A stretch of DNA of 64,000 nucleotides, taken from positions 32,868,775 to 32,932,774 of the forward strand of contig JACMZG010001913.1 in the NCBI GenBank assembly GCA_018340805.1, written 5' to 3'. The notes beneath the pieces are model-generated. The model was not told where the DNA came from, made no database searches, and worked only from the letters and a program-made list of their open reading frames with translations. A program made the position numbers and the translations under genes. Shown here one piece after another: positions 11,001 through 20,000 of this stretch. The stretch comes from Microvelia longipes (taxonomy: Eukaryota; Arthropoda; Insecta; Hemiptera; Veliidae). Positions within the stretch are counted from its first letter, which is position 1; each line of letters begins with the position of its first letter.

Positions 11001-14000
11001 TCTTAATAGACATTACTTACTTGTAATTCTTTGTTGCGTGGATATTTTTGTTATAAAAATTAATAAAATGTTGTTTTCTGGATACGCCAATTTATAAAAA
11101 AAAAACTACTAAAAACGGTACTGCATCGTAGTCTCGACACGACGATGTCTCGACACTTCGTAACGTCGACACTTTTCGTGGCAGGATTTTACTTTTTATC
11201 GACACTTCATAACCTCGACACTTTAAACAAATCATGTGTCGATGTTACGTCGTGTCGAGACATCGACTTGTCGAGACCCCGAGGGCGACCCCAAAAAACA
11301 TCTGTTATGAAATTTAAACCATAGAGATATTATTAATAGAGGGGCCCTATAGGTTAAATTTTGAAACATGGAAATAATAACCTGACCAACTTCGCTTATA
11401 AATATAATCAAATAATCAGTACAAAAGTACAATAACTTATACATTAAAACGTTAAAAATACAAACCAAAACACAAAAAATGTGCGGGAAACCGAAATAAA
11501 TTTATTAATTCTAACCTCAACTCACTCTTGAAGGAATTTTCAATGAGGTTACACAGAGCCCCCGAGGGCCCCAAAAAGATGTTTCAGGTTTCCTCACTGT
11601 ATTTAGATAGGCTATATCTCCTCTAGAATATTATATCTCTATGATTTAAACAAAGGGATAAAAATCAGTGTCGCCAACAACAACAATACGCGAACCTCGA
11701 TTACAGTCGAGTTCAAGGATGTTGAATAAAGGGAATGACGCATTAAGGAACCTTTCTGACCCCATGGAAATTATATGATAGAGAAATAGAAGTAAACTTA
11801 CCTTCATGGTTATAATGAAAAAAGGCGCCATACGCAAGTTATGTAGCAAAGTTGTCAAGTTTGCTTCTCAACTTTCTTCTGTGCTTCTCGCGATTGTTAC
11901 ATTTGTGGTGCTTGTTAAGTCATTTGTGCTTATTTAATTTTAAATATTGGATTATACTTAGCCAATTTAGCGTGAGATAATTTAAGCGTGTCAATAATCT
12001 TCTCGAGCAATGAACAATAGGTAACCATTGAGAGGTAAGTTTGCATCTAAAATTTAAGACCTGCGCTGTTATAAGGATTGTAAGCAGTAAGCATGTATAG
12101 ATGGTTTTTGACGTGTGTTTAATTATGAACCCTCTCTATTTTTTGGATTTCGATGGGATCAATTTTGTATGGCAAATCGACTTAGTGCGTCATCCTCTGT
12201 ATTCAAGAACCTTGGTCGAGTTTAACTTAGATTTCAAAGAGATATATTACTAGAGGGAGCATATCCTTTATCAATGCATTGAGAAGCCTGGACCATCTTT
12301 TAGGGGCTCTGAAAAGCTCTGTGTAACCTCATTAATACCTTCTCTAAAGGTGGGTTAAGGCCATAATAAATTAATTTTCGTCTGCTTTTCAAATACTTCT
12401 GATTTGTTTTGTATTTCAAACGATCTGTTATACAAGTTACAGTATTTTTGTATTGTTTATTTGATTATATTATGAGTCGAAGGTGTTCAGGTTACTTTAC
12501 GATAATAGTATTAATATCTCCAATCTAGATATAACTTTAACTTAAACAAATCAATCCCGAATAACTTAAACGAGATCGAATTCACCTCTGTGAATACCGA
12601 CGGAAGTTTAAAGTTTAGATTGATTTAGATGAGTTGAAGAACGATTTGGTGAATGCGGGTCTTAATGTTTATATCAACGGCAATAATTTCGATAATAAGA
12701 TATGACGGATCTTAAAGAAAAGCTTATAAGACGCTTTTACAACTGTAGTATAGAACACGGTTCTAATCAATTGACAAAGTGAGCCTGCTATGAAACGGGC
12801 GTGGTTTAACATCCAGGACCAACCTCATTGGCTCCTTTGCATTATTTTCCCATATTATCGACTGATTGTAACTGTGTGCTATACTGCGATTTTTATCAAA
12901 TTACGTTTATAATGCGTTGTCAATTAAAGGTCAGTTAACAAAATTACAACTCTATTTTCCTATTATAATTGATAATATGGTCAAACTTCGTCCTTATCAT
13001 GAATTTAAACATTAATTTAATTATACTGTACCTGTTTTCCCTATGGACTATGGTAATCTCTGAATCCAAACAAGACGGGAAATCACAGTAACATTTAGCC
13101 AATCCATCTTTATTGTATTTGATAGCATGGAATATATCTGCATGGTTATGTAAACATATGATTTGTTCGTAAGTTCTGCACCAATGCTTCGGGTCTGCAA
13201 TGTAAAAGAGATTAGAACAGGTTCGTAATCAGCCACTACGTGTAGTGGAGGGGGGAGGGGTTAAAACCATTTCCATAGGAGACCATGTTACACTCACCAT
13301 TAAGGGACTTCCAATGGCGTTAAACCGAAACCGGTCCAGGGTTATTCATGTCCAACAGCAAGTATCGACGATAGATGCCTTTTAAAATGCTTCTTTAACT
13401 TGCGGAAAATTAACCTCATTAATTTTAGTTATGGTTTTCACGGTTGCATCTTATTTGAAAATAACATTATTATTTAAATTAAATAGAGATTCCACTTCTT
13501 CCTAGCGGTGAATAGAAGATTACATTTCTAAGCAATAAACCTGCTCAAAACCAAGAAATAAATTTTCAGGTTGTCTTTCCAAGACACTTTTACTTTCCCA
13601 TTGTTTTCCGCCTAAGAAATTGCTATTTTCCATGTATCGGAAAACCGCTAAGAAATTTTAAACTTTGCGTCATTTAATTTACACAATCATTTATACAGTT
13701 ATATTAATTTATCATATTTAAAATCAAGATTACCTGAATAAGGCATAGTGTGAATCGAACAGTTGCAAACCTGTAGCTGCCTTTTATACCTACAGTCAGT
13801 GATGCAACTGCTTTGACTGTAATTTGCAGGTAACTGAAAAAAAAAAAATCTAAGTCATAACTAGTAAGTCTAAGTCTAGCTTCTATTAATATGAGCTTTG
13901 GAGTTCCAAAAGGAGAGAAAAGAACGTTGTCTCTCCACTTAGTATATATTTATATATTGACAGAGCCGACTTCCAATTTTAGCAGTTTTACTATGTCGGT

Positions 14001-17000
14001 GAAAAAGCTAAAGGATAGACGTAATAGATTTATCCAGGGCCTGGTGTCAGCTTAGAATAATACTCTATATAGAAGGAGCACTACTGATAACACTAATGGC
14101 GGTTCACTGGTGGTCTTAAGTAATGCTGCCACCCTAACAATATACAATTTTATTATAAAAAAGTTGGCAATACTTCCGGTTGCTGAATTATTATGTTCTG
14201 TTATTAATTAATGATTGATTATTCATAATCAAATATCGTGCATTGCAATATTTTTAAATTGTAGTTTAACGTTTTTAATTAAAATTATCCTAAAAGTAGT
14301 CCTCGTCAACTAAATGCAGATTCTTGTATTCCACTATCCTTTTGCCATATAAGACCGATTTTATTAAATACTCAAGAGGTGTTTTAAGTTAGTATATTTG
14401 TTCTTTAGGATCTTTCTTCATTAATGGATATTTATGTCACATATTTAAAATAATGTTTTTTGTTAGGGTGGTACCCCTACTTAAGACCACCAGGCTACCG
14501 GCTTTCGTGTTATCAGTTCAGTTTCGTGTTATACATTGTGTTTACGGTCCTGTCCTCCTTCTATATTAGTATTATTCTAAGGGTGTCAGACACCAGACAA
14601 CAGTCAATAGCACAAATAATAAACTGTTAAGTTTGATATTCTGCTCTGTCAATGTTAAATATATACAGTGGCGGACTGAGTCAACAAGATCTGAAGAGGA
14701 TTTATCCTAACAGGCCACAAACCTGCGTCTCAAGAGGCCCAATATGGCATTAAGGATCTACTTTTAACTAGAGTAGTATTAATGATTATAGCAAGGTTAA
14801 TTTAATTTTAATTTAATAAAAGTAAATCAAATAAAATTATTTTATTGAATTAAATTAAAATAAACCTAAGTAAGTTATAAATGATCTTAAGTAAAACCTA
14901 AGTTTATTAATTTAAATGTAATATTTAATTAAACTATTTCATTTTTAATCACTAGGGCCCTTATCAGCTACTTAAGGGGTCTGATCAAGCTTCATCAGGG
15001 CTCTGAAGCACAAATATATAATTAATAAAAGCAGTCCTTTTTTGCAGCTTTAGGGCCCTGATCGAGTATGCTAGGACTCTTTTTGGCCCCGTTCTTCCGC
15101 GCATAGGGCCTTAAAAAGTCCAGGTAAAATAAAAAATGACTTCGATATCATAGTTTTTAGTTTTATATACCCTTTCTGTTCACCTTAAAATGTTCATGCT
15201 CCTGAGGATATCTACATTTCTTTTGGTATTCTGATAACGTCATTACATTGTTATCATTGGTAGTATCGGTCATAGATACATAAGCAGTAGTTTCGAGTCC
15301 AGGAGGAAAATAAGGTTCTACTTGTGGCATGATGAGACTTACGTCACTGTTAATGCTCACCTGATCTTGGAGGCTGTGAAGTATTACCTGAAACATAGTA
15401 ACCAAGCCATATTGAGGTGGACTAAAAATCTAAATCACGCAAACATGTATTTGATGTGAATATCTAATCTAGATTGTATTCGATGTGAATATCTAAAGAT
15501 TACGCATGTATTCGATGTGAATATCTAATCTAGATTACGCAAACATGTATTCGATGTGAATATCTAATCTAGATTACGCAAACATATTCGATGTGAATAT
15601 CTAATCTAGATTACGCAAACATATTCGATGTGAATATCTAATCTAGATTACGCAAACATGTATTCGATGAATATCTAATCTAGATTACTGTATTCATGTG
15701 AATCTAGATTACGCAAACATGTATTCGATGTGAATATCTAATCTAGATTACGCAAACATGTATTCAATGTGAATATCTAATCCAGATTACGCAAACATAT
15801 ATTCGATGTGAATATCTAATCTATATTACGCAAACATTTATTCAATGTTATAATATCTAGATCACTTAATCATCTAAACAATGTGAATGTCTAGATCGTG
15901 GATGAGGAACCAATGGGCCGCCATTCTGACGATAGCCCTGCCATGTTACTTGCGTTATTCTTAACAACTGAATCTGATCTGAAGAATAAAGCAATGTAAG
16001 TAAGTAGTTCCATATATACAGGGTGCTACATTTTAAATACATCCCCCTTGATTAACTTAGATATTCGCTGAAAATATAAGTAATTACATAATTCTTGAAT
16101 TGCATTTTTCAATTAATCGTAATTTTATCAACAATGTTATATTAAAGAAATTCTTAATATTTATTTTCCTGAAAAGGAAAATTAAAAAAAAAAACATTTA
16201 AATTTTTTCCTCTACTTGCAATTTATACAACTCTTATACCAATCATTTAAATAGTTTATTTAAATCATAAGTATAAAATGCATAAAAAATTAATACAAAC
16301 ATTATTTGTTTCAGATAAGAACAACATTATTAATTTGGAAAACTAATTGGAATTAATGAACTCAATGTTAAAATGTTGCCAAGTTTTTTCAGTAATTAAT
16401 GTAAATATTTGTATTGTAAATATTTTATTAGACAATATTAATTAAATTTATTTTCAATTAAAATATAATTAAATTTTGTTCATTAGATTTAGAATCTGAT
16501 TGAAAAATTCAAAATAAATATGTCAGGGGTATTTTTATGTCATGTTGTATCTAGTTTTGAGGACAGTTTGTTTTGCACTAAACGAGCCATAAAGGATGTT
16601 GAGAAAATTTTTAAAATTATTTTAAATATTTTTAGATTTAAATTTTTAATACATGGTCATGGTACGCCAAGCAATGACTCAGCAAAATGAATTGAAAATT
16701 AATATAATCATGGGTAAAAATGCATTAAAAATTAGAATGCTTTTTTTTGTGTTGGATATGGTAGTTTCCTAGGTAGGAAGTTATCTGAGGTACTTCCGTG
16801 TACCTAAGTAGAATTCAGTGCATTATGTTTTGTAATTAATTAAAGACAATAATTAGTTTTGTAAACAGTAAACCCAATTAGCTTGTATCTCAAACAATAA
16901 AGGGTGCCATATGAGTACAGAAATTAAACACGTTGGGGCAACTCCAACGCCAAAATCAAACTGGATAAATAACATTATCCATGGATGACATAACATTGAC

Positions 17001-20000
17001 CATGGATCAAATCAAAATTACATGTCTGAAACTACGCTTGATAAGCGTAGTTAAAAATCCGACGGGGAGCGGGGAATTGGGTTTAGCCAATTTCCCTATA
17101 AGGTTGTTTTGGTTCAAAATGATGTGTGATCTCGATCTCCTAGGATAAGAGAATTAAAATTAAGTATATATGTAAGTTAGCAGACCAAATATTGATGATC
17201 CGGATGGTACTAGCTCAGCAGTAATTAGTATTAAAAGAGACTATTGACAGAACCTCACCGCGCCTGTCTAGTGTCTAGCTTCTTCTATTACAGTTATTAG
17301 TAAATTAGAAGTAAAGTCATTTGATGTAACTTATATTAATATGTAAAATAAATATTTAACACAATATTTATTGCACGAATTATTGCATTTGTGCCTAAAG
17401 TGCAATTGTGGTCTCTTATCATTAACATCAGAGTGTAAGGTAAAATTGTCTTACCTTAACTTGTCCCTTTAATTCGATTGATAATGATGGTAAAAGTCGT
17501 TGTTTTTGCTCTGATTTTAGCTCGTCCAACCTAAAAGTATTTAAGTAGCTGATTACTTAATGTAAAGTGTCCAACATGGTGATATAAGACTTAAAAAGAT
17601 ACTTAGTTGTAAGCTACATTTGGAGTTCTGTTAATCATTTAGCATAGAAGCGAGACTTACATCACTTAAAGAAATAGGGACAGAACATAATGTGCATGAC
17701 GGATGGTTTAATGAGGAACGGATCAGTATGGTGTATGACAGATGGTTTGTTAAGGGTTGGATCAATGTATGGTATGACAGTTTATTTGGTATGAGATGGT
17801 TCAATTTGATATATGAGGAATAGTTAATTAAGGGTCGGATCAATTTGATGCATGAGAATTGGTTAATATTGGGTCGGATCAATTTGATGTATGAGGAATG
17901 GTTAATATAGGGTCGGATCAATTTGATGTATGAGAAATGGTTAATATAGGGTCGGACCAATTTGATGTATGAGGAATGGTTAAAAAAGGTCCGGTCCTGT
18001 TTTGTGGTTTAGACAGACAGAAAACTTTTAAAGTTGAAGTCATAATAATTAGATATATTATTTATCTTTGAGATTTCGTAAAAACGGGCTCCACGTCGTG
18101 GCGGATTTACCATGTAATCTATTATCTCTTCTTCATTACTATCTCTCTCTCTATTTAAACAATTTAATAAATTTAACAATACTTACACTCGCTGATTGAA
18201 TTTAAAAACAAAGCATCTACCATTTTCAGACTGATACTGATGAAAGTGATGACAGCATTCAAATTGCTCTTCTTTCCAGTAGCATTTGCCGAGTATTTCA
18301 TCGCATGAGCCATATACCTGTCAGGTCACACATAATCACCAACCGAGTTAAACTGCGACCAAAGTGACTAATACTTATAGGGGGGACACAACAACTCTCA
18401 TCATTCCCTCAGTAGCACGGTACCATTAGATGTCTGTTCAAAGGTGTCGTCACTTTTTTATATCTCATCATAATTCAATTCCTTGAAAATATTACAATAT
18501 TTTTTGACCAGTTTGTCTTGAAAAAAGTTAAATCAGTTGTAATTATTTTCTATCGCATATATTCTTTAAGTATGAAAAATCGCTGAAAAATGCTTGCCGT
18601 TTGTCTCCAAAAAGGGAAGTAAAGGGGTAGGGAGCCTCTAGTCTTCTTCTAAGGAGATCTAGTAATTGGTACTTACACTTCCCACTAAAGAGCTGACACT
18701 TTTAATTGTAAATTAAGAAAAATAATTGAACAAGTTAAAGATAGGTTAATTATTGTATCTATGCCATTGCTGGTTTTGTTTCAGGTAAAGTGTAGGCTCA
18801 CTAGTAAAGTGAAGACCTTAGTAACTATACCATTGCTGTAAAAAAAGTAAAGTAGTGTTATAGTAACAATTAGTTTGTATAAGACCTTGGTAACTATACC
18901 ATTGCTGGTTATGAAATAGGTAAAAATTAGTTCGTATAAGACCTTGGTAACTAACTTGGCCATTAAACATAGAATTAATACTCAACAGATATTCTTATAT
19001 CACTGAACATTAAATACTTACTCTTTGTGTTATTTCAGGCATGTTGTAAAGGATATCGGTGCAATTCATTTCCTCGGTGCAAAACTGAAAGGTATGATAC
19101 GCATTATTCTGAAAGTAACTTAGTTCCTGAACAAGATCCTCAAATATAAAATTATGTTTTCCTATGAGTCTAAAAGAAATAAGAAAAAGATAAACAGTGG
19201 ATTTTGGACTTAAACGCTTTCCGACAGGCCTACTTGCCTCACGATGACAGAGTCTAATAGGCTAGGCTAAAGTGATTGAAACCAAAAATAGACTTAATTA
19301 ATTTAACGACCTTATCAGTTAAAAAATTCTGGAGCAGTGCCTTGAACACTAAACTACTATAATTAATGTGTAAATAAATAAATTTATGAGTACATATATA
19401 TATAATACATATATATATTATATTATATATATATATATATAATATTATATTATTATATAATTGTACTCATGAATTTTATATTAATGAATTACCTTACTCA
19501 GTCATGACCTGTGATATCCTTGAAGTCTTTGGAACACTTTCGCAAACAGACACGGCAGGAAAATTTACCTCAAATTCCAAATAGTTGGTTTCCACTACAA
19601 AACTGGTGGAATTTTCTTGGAAAGCTCTCCATGAAATGAGGAAAAGCTGCATCATGCCCAACCATGATATTATACATGCTCCTATCCAGAATAACCTATA
19701 ACGACGAATGTTATGGGTAACGCCTATAATAAATTTGTTTGGAAGACAAAAGTAGTCAAGTAAAAACATTATACTCCCACCTAATAGGTAGATGATTGTG
19801 GCAATAGATCTCAGCTTAGGATTCGGGACATTGATTTTATTTAAAAATTAACTAACAAAAAACTACAAAATAGATAAGTTATTAAAAAATAATACATTTA
19901 ATTAATTATCAATTAAGTAATAGGTGAAAGAACGAACTCTTCTTTTCCTCATTTTTATGTTAAATTTTAATTTATAATTAACCGACGTTTCCCCTGGCGT

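Larger units (their letters stand above)
8025..13031. other. ppk intron 7: repeat-filled
   Basis: About 5 kb of intron. It holds two hAT-like MITEs, a foldback element interrupted by one of them, a solo copy of that foldback arm (9938-10140), a direct repeat pair (9209-9345 and 10545-10680), and a decayed coding stretch (12525-12795). The remainder is AT-rich without recognisable genes. Confidence 0.8.

Noticed and set aside
15890..15980. Exon-like minus-strand segment with a good acceptor near 15965
   Set aside because: Exon 4 joins exon 5 directly in matching phase; including this piece breaks the frame and lacks a suitable donor.
17631..17960. Minus-strand ORF with repeated Pro-Tyr-Ile-Asn units
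   Set aside because: It is the read-through of a 39-bp minisatellite inside a ppk intron.
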